Positions 10,595 to 18,442 of a stretch of DNA of 37,539 bases are shown one piece after another. Position 1 is the first letter of the stretch; every line of letters starts with the position of its first letter. The notes under the pieces were generated by a model that saw only the letters and a list, made by a program, of their open reading frames with translations, had not been told where the DNA came from and did not search any database. Position numbers and translations under genes: made by a program. Source of the DNA: Acidobacteriota bacterium (GTDB taxonomy: Bacteria > Acidobacteriota > Vicinamibacteria > Marinacidobacterales > Marinacidobacteraceae); the NCBI GenBank assembly GCA_022828085.1, contig JAJEIY010000013.1, positions 1-37,539 of the forward strand, given 5' to 3'.

Positions 10595-11643
10595 GAACCT
10601 TGCCGCCCAACCCCCCGCACCGGGCGACAGACGAAGATCTCGCCTATCAGCGGCGCATTCTGGAAGGGGTGGCGCGGACGTTCGCGCTCACCATCCGCCC
10701 CCTGCCCGGAAATCTGTACGACGCTACCGGGAACCTCTACCTGCTGTGCCGGATCGCGGACACGATCGAGGACGAGCCGGCCCTCTCGCCGGACGAGAAG
10801 GCAACCTTCTCGAGCCGCCTCGTCGAGCTGGTCTCGGGCCAGGGCGACCCCGATCTCTTTTCCCACGAGTTGGGGGAACGGCTGACCGCCGCCACCGCCA
10901 GCGAACGCGACCTGATCGCCAACGCCTGGCGGGTGCTGGGCGTCACGGTCCGGTGCAGCGACGCGCAGCGGGCGGCGGCCGAGCGCTGCGTGCGCATCAT
11001 GACGCGCGGCATGGTGACGTTTCAGCGCGGCGCCACCATCCGCGGCCTCCGGGACCTCGAAGCGTTGAACCGTTACTGCTATCACGTCGCCGGGGTGGTG
11101 GGAGAGACGCTCACGGCGTTCTTCTGCGAGTACTCCGCCGAGATGCGCAGGCGGCGCGAGGACCTGCTCGCGCTGTCGGTCCCCTTCGGCCAGGGGCTCC
11201 AGATGATCAACGTCCTCAAGGACATCTGGGAGGACCACCACCGCGGCGCCTGCTGGCTGCCGCGGGACGTCTTCCGCGCCGCGGGTCTCGAAATCGACTC
11301 GCTGCCCGCCGGAAGGACCGATCCGGCGTTCGCCGCGGGACTGCTCGAACTCGTCGCCGTCACCCGCCAGCATCTCGAGGCCGCGCTCCGTTACACGCTC
11401 ATCATTCCGTCCCGCGAGACGGGAATCCGGCGGTTCTGCCTGTGGCCCCTGGGTCTGGCGATGCTCACCCTGCGGCGCATCCGGCGGACGCCGGCGTTCG
11501 CGAGCGCCGGGGAGGTCAAGGTGTCCCGCCGCAGCGTCTGGGCGGTCGTGGTGGTCACCAGCGTCTTCGCCCGCTCGAACCTGGTCCTTCGGCTTCTCTT
11601 CAGACTGTGCGCCCGTGGCCTCCCGCAGCCGTCGGGAGCCTGA
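10591..11643 (+). CDS. Squalene/phytoene synthase family protein, ERG9-like (copy 1)
   Basis: A 350-residue all-alpha prenyl-coupling enzyme. The first Asp-rich motif is DTIED at 57-61, in LLCRIADTIEDEP. The second is DIWED at 211-215, in NVLKDIWEDHHRG. A segment reading RYCYHVAGVVGETLT lies near residue 155. These signatures resemble eukaryotic-type squalene synthase more than bacterial HpnC, HpnD or CrtB. The family joins two farnesyl (or geranylgeranyl) diphosphates head to head; the exact product cannot be told from sequence. The C-terminal 45 residues are hydrophobic with basic flanks and may touch the membrane. The GTG start overlaps the upstream TGA. The long open frame running through the upstream gene is a shadow. 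Confidence 0.88.
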   Translation: MRTLPPNPPHRATDEDLAYQRRILEGVARTFALTIRPLPGNLYDATGNLYLLCRIADTIEDEPALSPDEKATFSSRLVELVSGQGDPDLFSHELGERLTAATASERDLIANAWRVLGVTVRCSDAQRAAAERCVRIMTRGMVTFQRGATIRGLRDLEALNRYCYHVAGVVGETLTAFFCEYSAEMRRRREDLLALSVPFGQGLQMINVLKDIWEDHHRGACWLPRDVFRAAGLEIDSLPAGRTDPAFAAGLLELVAVTRQHLEAALRYTLIIPSRETGIRRFCLWPLGLAMLTLRRIRRTPAFASAGEVKVSRRSVWAVVVVTSVFARSNLVLRLLFRLCARGLPQPSGA

Positions 11644-12692
11644 TGACCGCGTCACCCGGCAGCGGGAGGGACGGCGACCTCGCCTATCAGGCGAGGGTCC
11701 TCCAGGCCGTCTCGCGCACCTACGCCCTGACGATCCCCGCCCTCCCCGATCGTCTCCGGCCGGTGGTGAGCAACGCCTATCTGCTGTGCCGCATCACGGA
11801 CACGATCGAAGACGAGCCGGGATTGTCGCCGGCCCGGAAACAGGTGTTCTGGGCACGCCTGATCGAGGTCGTCGCCGGATGCCGGGACGCCGCCTCCTTC
11901 GGCCTCGAGCTGGCCGCCGCGCTGACGCCGGCGACGCCGGAGGCGGAGCGGGAACTCGCGGCGGGCGCGGACCGCATCCTGCGCGTGACCGCGGGGCTTC
12001 GCGCCGCGCAGCGAGCCGCCATCGAACGCTGTATCCGGGTGATGTCACGGGGAATGGCGGAGTTTCAGCGGGACCCGGGCTCCGTCGGCCTGAAGGACCT
12101 CGGTCAGCTCGACCGCTATTGCTATTTCGTCGCCGGAGTGGTTGGCGAGATGCTCGTCGAGCTGTTCTGCGATTACTCCGACGAGATCGAGAGCCACCGG
12201 AAGGAACTGACGGCCCTCGCGGTCTCCCACGCCCAGGGGCTGCAGATGGCCAACATTCTCAAGGACGTCTGGGACGACTGGGAAAACGGCGCCTGCTGGC
12301 TCCCCCGCGACGTGTTCCGCGCCGCCGGCTTCGACCTCGGCTCCCTCTCCGCGGACCGGGCCGCTCCGGGATTCGACGAAGGGCTCTCCCGACTGGTGGC
12401 GGTCACCCGCGGCCACCTGTCCAACGCGCTCCGGTTCATCCTGCTGATTCCGAGGCACGAGGCCGGGATCCGGCGGCACCTCCTGTGGGCCGTCGGGCTG
12501 GCGGTGCTCATGCTGCGGCGCATCCACCGGACCCCGTCCTTCCGGCAGGGGCACAACGTCCGGTTGTCGCGGTTCAGCGTGGGCGCCGTGGTCGCCGTCA
12601 CGAGCGTCGCGGCCCGCTCGGACGCCGCCCTGAGACTGCTTTTTCGCGCGGCCACCCGCACCCTGCCCTCCGCTCCGCCGCCGGATGCCTGA
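11643..12692 (+). CDS. Squalene/phytoene synthase family protein, ERG9-like (copy 2)
   Basis: A 349-residue tandem paralogue of the preceding gene, colinear along its whole length. The motifs are DTIED at 53-57 and DVWDD at 208-212, both intact. RYCYFVAGVVGEMLVELF matches the corresponding central segment. The ATG overlaps the upstream stop as TGATG. Both copies keep all acidic metal-binding residues, so neither looks degenerate. They may form a heteromeric or two-step pair, as HpnC and HpnD do, or have different prenyl substrates; this is inference. No squalene oxidase, squalene-hopene cyclase or HpnE gene is in the window. Confidence 0.88.
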   Translation: MTASPGSGRDGDLAYQARVLQAVSRTYALTIPALPDRLRPVVSNAYLLCRITDTIEDEPGLSPARKQVFWARLIEVVAGCRDAASFGLELAAALTPATPEAERELAAGADRILRVTAGLRAAQRAAIERCIRVMSRGMAEFQRDPGSVGLKDLGQLDRYCYFVAGVVGEMLVELFCDYSDEIESHRKELTALAVSHAQGLQMANILKDVWDDWENGACWLPRDVFRAAGFDLGSLSADRAAPGFDEGLSRLVAVTRGHLSNALRFILLIPRHEAGIRRHLLWAVGLAVLMLRRIHRTPSFRQGHNVRLSRFSVGAVVAVTSVAARSDAALRLLFRAATRTLPSAPPPDA

Positions 12693-12861
12693 GGGTCGTC
12701 AGTCAGGGTCTTTCGTGCTCCGCACCTCTGGCGTGCGCAGCCAGGACGTTTTCGAAAGTGACTGGCGTGATCCGTTACGCTGCCCTCGCGGGCCGCGGGT
12801 GCCGGTCGGAGACCCGCGCTCCAAGCCGTGGTCGGACCTGAACGAGCGGAAGAACAAGAAT
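12693..12861. other. Intergenic spacer after the synthase operon
   Basis: No convincing gene. The only recognisable content is a degenerate reverse copy of the 83-bp repeat family (12787-12827). The open frames that cross this spacer run into the structured repeat downstream and show no protein-like features. Confidence 0.6.
12787..12827 (-). repeat. Degenerate copy of the 83-bp repeat family
   Basis: Read on the minus strand it carries the core of the terminal array unit: TTGGAGCGCGGGTCTCCGAC, then CGGCACC and CGCGGCCCGCG. It differs from the array consensus by scattered substitutions and a short deletion. It lies inside a gap otherwise filled by a second repeat family. Confidence 0.65.
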
Positions 12862-13011
12862 GGCAGCGAACCCCGGGGTTCGCTGCCGGCGATTTCGGGG
12901 GAAAGTGTGAAAGGGGGAACCCCCCTTTCACAAGAACGTAACGACAAATCGGAACTCGCCGAAGCGCGCGGCAGCGCGCGAGGGAGTTTCGATTTGCGGC
13001 GCGAAGCGCCG
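12862..13011 (+). repeat. Structured dispersed repeat, copy A (RNA-like)
   Basis: Four consecutive stem structures. S1 is a perfect 26-nt palindrome (12862-12887). S2 is a 12-bp stem (12906-12917 with 12921-12932). S3 is a 13-bp stem (12945-12957 with 12984-12996) that encloses GCGCGC/GCGCGC (12964-12969, 12974-12979). S4 is CGGCGC/GCGCCG with loop GAA (12997-13011). The same series recurs at 33201-33347 with compensatory changes and three 1-base length differences, so it is not coding. The single mismatch in S3 (12952 with 12989) is a G-U pair on the plus strand. Confidence 0.85.
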
Positions 13012-13210
13012 GGCGCTTCGGGGGTGGGGCTCCGGTCCGCCCTGCCCGGGGTCACCCCATTCCTCCGGACTGGAGCCCCACCCCTGGAGCGCTCGACGGG
13101 GCAGAGGCGGCGCGAAGCGCCGGGCGGTTCGGAAGGGGGGCTCACCCCGGAACGAACAAACGGCGCAGCGTTGGAGAAGCCCTGTGCCCCCCTTCCGGAC
13201 CGCTCGACGG
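12996..13210 (+). repeat. Two tandem 111-bp long-hairpin units
   Basis: The units share a 26-nt left flank (12996-13021 and 13107-13132, one mismatch) and GCTCGACGG at the right (13091-13099 and 13202-13210), both offset by 111 bp. Each folds into one long hairpin with its own arm sequence. Unit 1 pairs 13013-13038 with 13067-13092 (26 bp, three G-U). Unit 2 pairs 13124-13141 with 13186-13203 (18 bp, one G-U). The C-G pair 13016/13089 becomes G-C at 13127/13200. The second unit ends exactly at the stop codon of the minus-strand gene. Confidence 0.85.
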
Positions 13211-14029
13211 TCAGCGGTTCACGTTCAGGCGGACGACGACCCCGAGGGTCAACGCGGACACTGTGGGACTCCCCACTCCGCCTTCCGCGAGCCGCAGCGC
13301 GTCGGCTTCCTCGTCCCGGAACTCGATGCGGCGGTAGTCGAACGCCAGCGAAACCGGCGCGCCCGGGAAAGGCACCTTGATCCCGATGCCGACGACGACG
13401 GCGCCGGACTCGAAGGGCTCGGCTCCCTCGACCTCCGACGTTCTCCACGCGTAGCCCACGACTCCGTAGGGAGTGACGGCGGCGCGCGGCCACTGCAACA
13501 CCGCGGACACCGAGGCCTCCTGGCTCACCTGCTCCAGGGGCTCCGGGAAGACGGTGAACCCGGCCTCCTCATCGGTCACCGAGAACTCGAAATCGGTCGT
13601 GGTCCGGGTGAACCCGGCTTCCGCTCCCAGGTAGCGATTCACGAAGAAGGCCCCGCGGGCGCCGAGGTGCTGGCCGAACCCGACGTCTTCGGCCTCGGCG
13701 CTCACGGTCTGAAAGATGTTCCGGGAGAACCCCAGGTCCTGGTTCACCAATTGGCTGCCGATGACGACGGCCGCTTCCGCGTGCGTCCAGTCCCCCGGCT
13801 GCGAGAAGACGGGCCCCTGCCGGCTCGGGGCGGTCTGCACGACGCCCGATGCCCGCTCCGCCGCCTCACGGAGGCTTTGCTGAATCTCGCTGAGTTTGCG
13901 GTCATCCGAGCCCGGGGCGGCCGACCCGCCGGGGTTCGGGCCCGAACGCGTCCCGAGGGGCGCCGCGGCGGCCAGGCCCGCCGTCAATACGGCCAGCAGT
14001 GCGGCATTGCCCAGCCGCCGCGGGTTCAC
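13211..14029 (-). CDS. Exported beta-barrel-like outer membrane protein
   Basis: A 272-residue protein with a signal peptide (MNPRRLGNAALLAVLTAG, then AAAAP). A low-complexity linker and a short helical segment (residues 43-60) precede alternating amphipathic strands from about residue 85 to the end. The last strand is SALTLGVVVRLNVNR. Repeated motifs such as GARGAFFVNRYLGAEAGFTR and TPYGVVGYAWR fit an OmpA/OmpW-type small outer membrane barrel. The GTG start overlaps the stop of the upstream protease gene (GTGA). Function is unknown; the operon suggests a partner of the protease. The stop codon abuts the structured repeat. Confidence 0.75.
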   Translation of the reverse strand: MNPRRLGNAALLAVLTAGLAAAAPLGTRSGPNPGGSAAPGSDDRKLSEIQQSLREAAERASGVVQTAPSRQGPVFSQPGDWTHAEAAVVIGSQLVNQDLGFSRNIFQTVSAEAEDVGFGQHLGARGAFFVNRYLGAEAGFTRTTTDFEFSVTDEEAGFTVFPEPLEQVSQEASVSAVLQWPRAAVTPYGVVGYAWRTSEVEGAEPFESGAVVVGIGIKVPFPGAPVSLAFDYRRIEFRDEEADALRLAEGGVGSPTVSALTLGVVVRLNVNR

Positions 14030-15036
14030 TGGCCGACCTCGAGGCTGACCTCGGCCGTCCCGCCCTCCGAGACCGCCACGAGGCAGGGATGCACGGTGAC
14101 GCTGAAATCCGTGTCGGCCTGGCCGAAGGGGAAGAAATAGGTGCTGGCCGAGTGGGTCTCGGGGATCGGATTCACGCGCAGCACGTAACGGCCGTCGGGC
14201 AGTCCCGCGATCTCGTAGTTGCCCTCCCCGTCCGCCCAGCCGCCCACGGTGTGGTCGAGCACCGGCTCGTAGGCGACCACGTGGGCATAGCGCACGGCTT
14301 CCCCCGAAACGCGGCGGACCGCGCCGTGGATGGTCCCGGTGGGAGCTGCCGCGCCGGGGTAGAGAACCGCCGCCCCGGTGATGTCGTCAGCCGTGAGCTC
14401 CCGCCCGAGAGCAGTACCGCTTCCGAACCCGTACGGCCACATGACGCTCGAGCCGGCAAGCAGCGAACCCTCGGACTGGCGGCCGACACCCGAATGACCG
14501 AGCCCGAGGAAATGGCCGACTTCGTGAATCATCGTCGAGCGGTAGTCCCAGCCTCCCGCTTCGGGGGTGTCCGTCCAGTTGTAGGCAGGATTGAGGATGA
14601 TGTCCGCCTCGGCAATGACTCCGGTTTCGATGATGGTGAGCCAGCTCGTCACCGCCAGCGTGACGTCGGAGAGCCCGAACTGCGCCAACTGTTCGCGCGA
14701 GGTGAAGCCCACCGCGTTGGTGCGATCGAAGAACTCGAAGGGCCGCTGGTTGGTCTTGCCGCGGTAGGAAAACGAGAGGCCGACCTCTTCCGGAGCGCTC
14801 CAGGTGTCGAAGGCCGCCCTGGTCTCGGCGACCACCTCGTCCACCGTCATCGAGTCGTCCGCCACGTTGGCCACCCAGTACCCGACAGGACGGAGGCCGT
14901 CGGCCCAGACGAAGCCGCGACCGCGGATCAACTGGTATCCCGAAGCTGCCGGGATCCCGAGGGACAGCGCCAGCAGGACCGCCAGAACGCGGACCGCCCG
15001 CCGGGACCCGGCGGCGAAGGAACCCGGCTCGCTCAC
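14026..15036 (-). CDS. Exported matrixin-type zinc metalloprotease with C-terminal CarboxypepD_reg-like domain
   Basis: A 336-residue metzincin. A signal peptide covers residues 1-33. The zinc motif HEVGHFLGLGH (171-181) supplies three His ligands and the catalytic Glu, and SVMWPY (197-202) is the Met-turn. The catalytic domain ends near 228 (TADDITGAAVLYPG). From about 232 a beta-sandwich follows (GTIHGAVRRVSGEAVRYAHV, GEGNYEIAGLPDGRYVLRV) that resembles the carboxypeptidase-regulatory or CnaB-like fold. No propeptide cysteine switch is evident. It starts with GTG inside the stop of the upstream gene and ends inside the start of the downstream one, so the three genes are tightly coupled. It likely acts outside the inner membrane. 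Confidence 0.88.
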   Translation of the reverse strand: MSEPGSFAAGSRRAVRVLAVLLALSLGIPAASGYQLIRGRGFVWADGLRPVGYWVANVADDSMTVDEVVAETRAAFDTWSAPEEVGLSFSYRGKTNQRPFEFFDRTNAVGFTSREQLAQFGLSDVTLAVTSWLTIIETGVIAEADIILNPAYNWTDTPEAGGWDYRSTMIHEVGHFLGLGHSGVGRQSEGSLLAGSSVMWPYGFGSGTALGRELTADDITGAAVLYPGAAAPTGTIHGAVRRVSGEAVRYAHVVAYEPVLDHTVGGWADGEGNYEIAGLPDGRYVLRVNPIPETHSASTYFFPFGQADTDFSVTVHPCLVAVSEGGTAEVSLEVGQ

Positions 15037-15608
15037 TGGGCGAGCGCCTCCCGCACGATGCGGCGCACTTCTTCGAGCGGCACCGGCCCCGCCGACAGGG
15101 CCGCTCCCGGGGCTGGCGGCACTCCGCCGGGATCCTCGAGATTCAGACCGGCCAGGGACCGCTCGAGCACCCGGTTGCCGGTCTCGGGATCGCGGTCCAC
15201 GGTGAACTTGCCCGCCGCCATGCCCAGCACGGTCGGGATCCGTCCGGCCCCACCGTCGCTGAACACGAGAACCTCCTCACCGAGGTGGAACGCGGGCGAT
15301 CCCGGAACCACCAATCGATAGCCCTCGGCATCTCCTCCCAGGAACCGCAGGGTGAGCAGGTTCCGGCGGCCACCCTTCAGGTACTCGTCCACCTCGATGG
15401 TCACGAAGGTGTAGATGCCGGTGCGCCGCGCGTTCAACTGGCTCGCGATGCCGACCACCTGCCCGGTGAAGACCTGGTCGGCCCGGACGGCCATCTCATC
15501 GAGCGTCAGGCGCCGCACCGTGGACGCTTCGAGCCCGCCGGCCAGGACCGCCAGCGCCAGCGCCAGAAGGCCCCTGGCCACGGTGGTTTGCGTCGCTGTC
15601 GCGGACAC
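15033..15608 (-). CDS. Small exported protein of unknown function, first gene of protease operon
   Basis: I do not recognise this family. The chosen GTG (15608) gives 191 residues beginning MSATATQTTVARGLLALALA, a good signal peptide; GTG at 15581 is a close alternative. The open frame extends further upstream but antiparallel to rsgA, which I take as spurious. The mature part looks beta-rich (TGIYTFVTIEVDEYLKGG, NLLTLRFLGG) and ends in an acidic/basic helix. The stop overlaps the protease start (GTGA). The position suggests a chaperone, inhibitor or substrate of the protease, but nothing in the sequence proves it. Confidence 0.68.
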   Translation of the reverse strand: MSATATQTTVARGLLALALAVLAGGLEASTVRRLTLDEMAVRADQVFTGQVVGIASQLNARRTGIYTFVTIEVDEYLKGGRRNLLTLRFLGGDAEGYRLVVPGSPAFHLGEEVLVFSDGGAGRIPTVLGMAAGKFTVDRDPETGNRVLERSLAGLNLEDPGGVPPAPGAALSAGPVPLEEVRRIVREALAQ

Positions 15609-15741
15609 GGATACAAGGCCCCCCAACGCTCTCGGCACGGCTCCAGAAAGGTAGCACGGCAAAAACCGCCGGCCGGTTGGCCCGGTGGCGCCCGGTTTCG
15701 GCACCCGCGTCTCCCCTGTCTCGCCCGATAGCATCCTGCCG

Positions 15742-16779
15742 ATGAGCCGGTCCGGAACCGTGGTGCGGATCGGCCGCAAGGTAGCGACCGTCCTGATCCC
15801 TCCCGGCCGGCGCGGGGAGCCGGAGTCGCTGTTCCGCTGCGCCCTCGGGGGACGGCTCTTCGGATCGCGGGATCGGCGACCCGCGGGAACCGCCGCCGTC
15901 GTGGGAGACGAGGTTCTCGTCGAAGAGGTCGAGCCGGGGGGACGGCAGCCTTCCCGGCCCGGGAGACCCGGCGGGCGCATCACCGCGGTGCTTCCCCGCA
16001 AGAACGCGCTGCGCCGGGCGGTCGGACCGCCGGAGCGGCGCGAGATGCGCGTCTTCGCCGCGAATCTGGACCGCTGCTACATCGTCTCGGCCTTTGCGGA
16101 ACCGCCGTACCGGACCGGTTTTCTCGACCGCTCGCTGGTGGTCGCCTACGACGCCGGCGTGACGCCGGTCCTGGTCTTCAACAAGCTCGACCTTGCGACG
16201 GGCAGCGACCTCGCGGACCTCGATCGCAACCTCGCGCCCTATCGCGCCCTGGAGCTGGAAGTGCACCGCACGAGCACGCGCAGCGGAGCGGGCCTCGACG
16301 CGTTCCGGGCCAGCGTGGCGGGGGGCCGCGCCGTGCTCTTCGGCCATTCGGGAGTCGGGAAGACCGAACTGCTCGCCGCCCTCGGCGTACCCGGACGGCG
16401 GAGCGGCGGGCTCGATCGCCGGGGCCGGGGCCGCCACACGACGACCGCCGCGGAACTCATCCGTCTTCCCGCCGGCGGCGAGATCGTGGACACGCCGGGG
16501 ATCCGGGCGCTGGGCCTCGACGGGCTGACCGAAGCCCGCATCCGCGCCGCCCATCCCGACCTGGCCGTGTACGCCGAAGACTGCCGCTTCCCCGACTGTT
16601 CCCACCGCACCGAACCCGATTGCGCGGTCCGGGCGGCGGTGGCCGCCGGGAGGGCGGACCCGGCCCGCTACGAGACGCTGAACCGCCTCGCCGGCGAGGC
16701 CGCCGGTCTCAGCGAAGAGGCAGAGGGTCCCGCTCCGGAACCGGAAGGCGGGCAAGGCCTGCCGAGTTCACCGGAATGA
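15742..16779 (+). CDS. rsgA: Ribosome small subunit-dependent GTPase RsgA
   Basis: A 345-residue circularly permuted GTPase that acts late in 30S subunit maturation. An N-terminal OB-fold (residues 1-85) precedes the G domain, whose motifs appear in the permuted order G4-G5-G1-G2-G3. G4 is NKLD near 147, G1 is GHSGVGKT near 200, and G3 is DTPG near 250. The C-terminal zinc site is CRFPDCSH plus a later Cys (CX4CXHX5C) near 280. The ATG giving MSRSGTVVRIG is the natural start; an upstream in-frame ATG adds 19 unrelated residues. The last 71 bp overlap the 3' end of hflX on the other strand. Confidence 0.96.
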   Translation: MSRSGTVVRIGRKVATVLIPPGRRGEPESLFRCALGGRLFGSRDRRPAGTAAVVGDEVLVEEVEPGGRQPSRPGRPGGRITAVLPRKNALRRAVGPPERREMRVFAANLDRCYIVSAFAEPPYRTGFLDRSLVVAYDAGVTPVLVFNKLDLATGSDLADLDRNLAPYRALELEVHRTSTRSGAGLDAFRASVAGGRAVLFGHSGVGKTELLAALGVPGRRSGGLDRRGRGRHTTTAAELIRLPAGGEIVDTPGIRALGLDGLTEARIRAAHPDLAVYAEDCRFPDCSHRTEPDCAVRAAVAAGRADPARYETLNRLAGEAAGLSEEAEGPAPEPEGGQGLPSSPE

Positions 16780-18412
16780 GCCGGGCGATCCCGCCCACCA
16801 GGTCCTCGAGCCCTTCCCCGGTGATCCCGGAAACGTGCCAGGTCTCCGCGCCGGCCAGGCGCTGCGGCAGCGCCGCGCGGGCCGCCTCGTCGAGCCGGTC
16901 CACCTTGTTGAGCAGGACGATCCGCGGGATCTCCAGGAATCCCAGCTCGGCGAGCAGCCCTTCGACGGCGGCGGCGCGGGAGTCGAGGCGGGGACTCGAG
17001 GCATCCACCACCTGCAGCAGCAGCGACGCCGCCGAGATTTCCTCGAGGGTGCCGCGAAACGCCTCGATGAGGTCCTCGGGGAGGTCGTGGATGAAACCGA
17101 CGGTGTCCGCGAGCAGCACCTCGCGCTCGACCGGCACCCGAAGCCGCCGGTTCGTCGGATCGAGGGTTTCGAACATGCGGTCGCCGGCAGCCACCTCGCT
17201 GCGGGTCAGCCGGTTGAGCAGCGTTGACTTGCCCGCGTTCGTGTAACCGACGAGGGACACCACCGGAAGACCGCGCACCTCGCGGCGCTTCCGGCGGACG
17301 TCGCGCTTGACCGCGACCCGGGCCAGATCGCGCTGCAACCGGGCGATGCGCTCGCGGACCCGCCGGCGGTCCACTTCGAGGCGCGTCTCTCCCGGTCCCC
17401 GGCCCCCGATCCCGCCGCCGAGCCGCGAGAGCGAGGTGTCCCGCTGGACGAGCCGCGGCAACCGGTAGCGCAACTGGGCGAGCTCGACCTGCAGTTTCCC
17501 CTCGCGGCTCGTCGCCCGCCGGGCGAAGATGTCGAGGATCAACTGGGTGCGGTCGAGGACCTTGAGATCGGTGGCCTGCGAGATGTTCCGGGCCTGGGAA
17601 GGGCTCAGGTCGCACGCGAACAGGATCAGGTCGGCGCCGCGGTCGAGCGCCCGGATCACCAGCGCCTCGAGCTTCCCGCGGCCCACCAGGGTGCGGGGAT
17701 CGAGGCGGGCCCGGCGCTGCACGAGCGAGTCCACCACTTCGAGACCCGCATCCCGCGCCAGTTCCGCCAGTTCGTCCATCACGTCCCCGAGCGGGAGCGC
17801 CTTCTCCCCCACCCCGACCAGAATCGCGCGTCCCGAATACCTCCGGCCCGGGCGCTCCGGAGCGAAGCGGGCGAACGTGCGCTCCAGGTCCGAAAGGAGG
17901 GCGGTGCAGTCGAGATCCAGCTGACCCGGAGGAACCGGCGGCAGCAGTTCCCAGGGCGTCTCCTCCTCGGACCCTTCGTGATTGGGACGGCCGGGCGGCC
18001 GCAGGTGGGCGGCGTGAACGACTCCGGGAAGACCGTCTTCCCGCACCGTGAGGGCCGCCATCAGGTCGAGCCGGAGGAGAACGAGGTCCGCCAGGTCGTC
18101 GCGGGTCAGCGGTTCGTCGGCGAGGTGGGTGTGGACGAACCGCAACCCGCGCAGCCGCCGCCCCGCGACCCGCTGGCGCTTCAGGTCGGGCAGTTCGATG
18201 CGGTGCGCGTCTCCCACCCCGACCCAGGCGATGTGTCCGCGCCGGTCCACGAGCGCCCCCACCTGCCGCCGGATCGCGCGGGAAATCCCCGCGAGCTGCC
18301 GGGCGAACTCCTGGGTCACGAGCGCGGCCGGAGGCAGCCGCCGCTGGCCGAGGCGCTCGAGTACCTTGCGGTCGCGGGACTTGAGACCCGCCGTTTCCCC
18401 TTCTACCCGCAA
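16709..18412 (-). CDS. hflX: Ribosome-associated GTPase HflX
   Basis: A 567-residue HflX, long because of an extra N-terminal domain (residues 1-170, with GQRRLPPAALVTQEFARQLA and VGVGDAHRIELPDL) seen in some lineages. The HflX domain contains VGRGKLEAL and the glycine-rich loop GGGIGGRGPGETRLE. G motifs are GYTNAGKST near 388, DTVGF, and NKVD. HflX splits stalled or hibernating 70S ribosomes. TTG at 18412 is the only practical start: the frame is closed by the stop shared with the upstream TPR gene and no ATG or GTG lies nearby. It is 30 bp downstream of that gene, so they are probably cotranscribed. Its 3' end overlaps rsgA tail to tail. Confidence 0.94.
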   Translation of the reverse strand: MRVEGETAGLKSRDRKVLERLGQRRLPPAALVTQEFARQLAGISRAIRRQVGALVDRRGHIAWVGVGDAHRIELPDLKRQRVAGRRLRGLRFVHTHLADEPLTRDDLADLVLLRLDLMAALTVREDGLPGVVHAAHLRPPGRPNHEGSEEETPWELLPPVPPGQLDLDCTALLSDLERTFARFAPERPGRRYSGRAILVGVGEKALPLGDVMDELAELARDAGLEVVDSLVQRRARLDPRTLVGRGKLEALVIRALDRGADLILFACDLSPSQARNISQATDLKVLDRTQLILDIFARRATSREGKLQVELAQLRYRLPRLVQRDTSLSRLGGGIGGRGPGETRLEVDRRRVRERIARLQRDLARVAVKRDVRRKRREVRGLPVVSLVGYTNAGKSTLLNRLTRSEVAAGDRMFETLDPTNRRLRVPVEREVLLADTVGFIHDLPEDLIEAFRGTLEEISAASLLLQVVDASSPRLDSRAAAVEGLLAELGFLEIPRIVLLNKVDRLDEAARAALPQRLAGAETWHVSGITGEGLEDLVGGIARLIPVNSAGLARLPVPERDPLPLR

Positions 18413-18442
18413 GGGAGGGAGTTGGTCAGGGCTCCGGAGTCG

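Noticed and set aside
12862..13210. Retron, group II intron or diversity-generating element
   Set aside because: The element is strongly structured, but there is no reverse transcriptase gene or intron motif anywhere in the window.
12685..13380. Plus-strand open frame of 231 codons across the gap after the synthase genes
   Set aside because: It runs through the structured repeat, both hairpin units and the end of the minus-strand barrel gene. The repeat copies differ by single-base indels, so the frame is not conserved, and the composition is low-complexity Arg/Gly/Pro/Ser.
12699..13493. Minus-strand open frame of 264 codons over the same repeats
   Set aside because: It overlaps the barrel gene in another frame. 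It shares a peptide-like string with a minus-strand frame at 33.2 kb only because both cross the same noncoding repeat.
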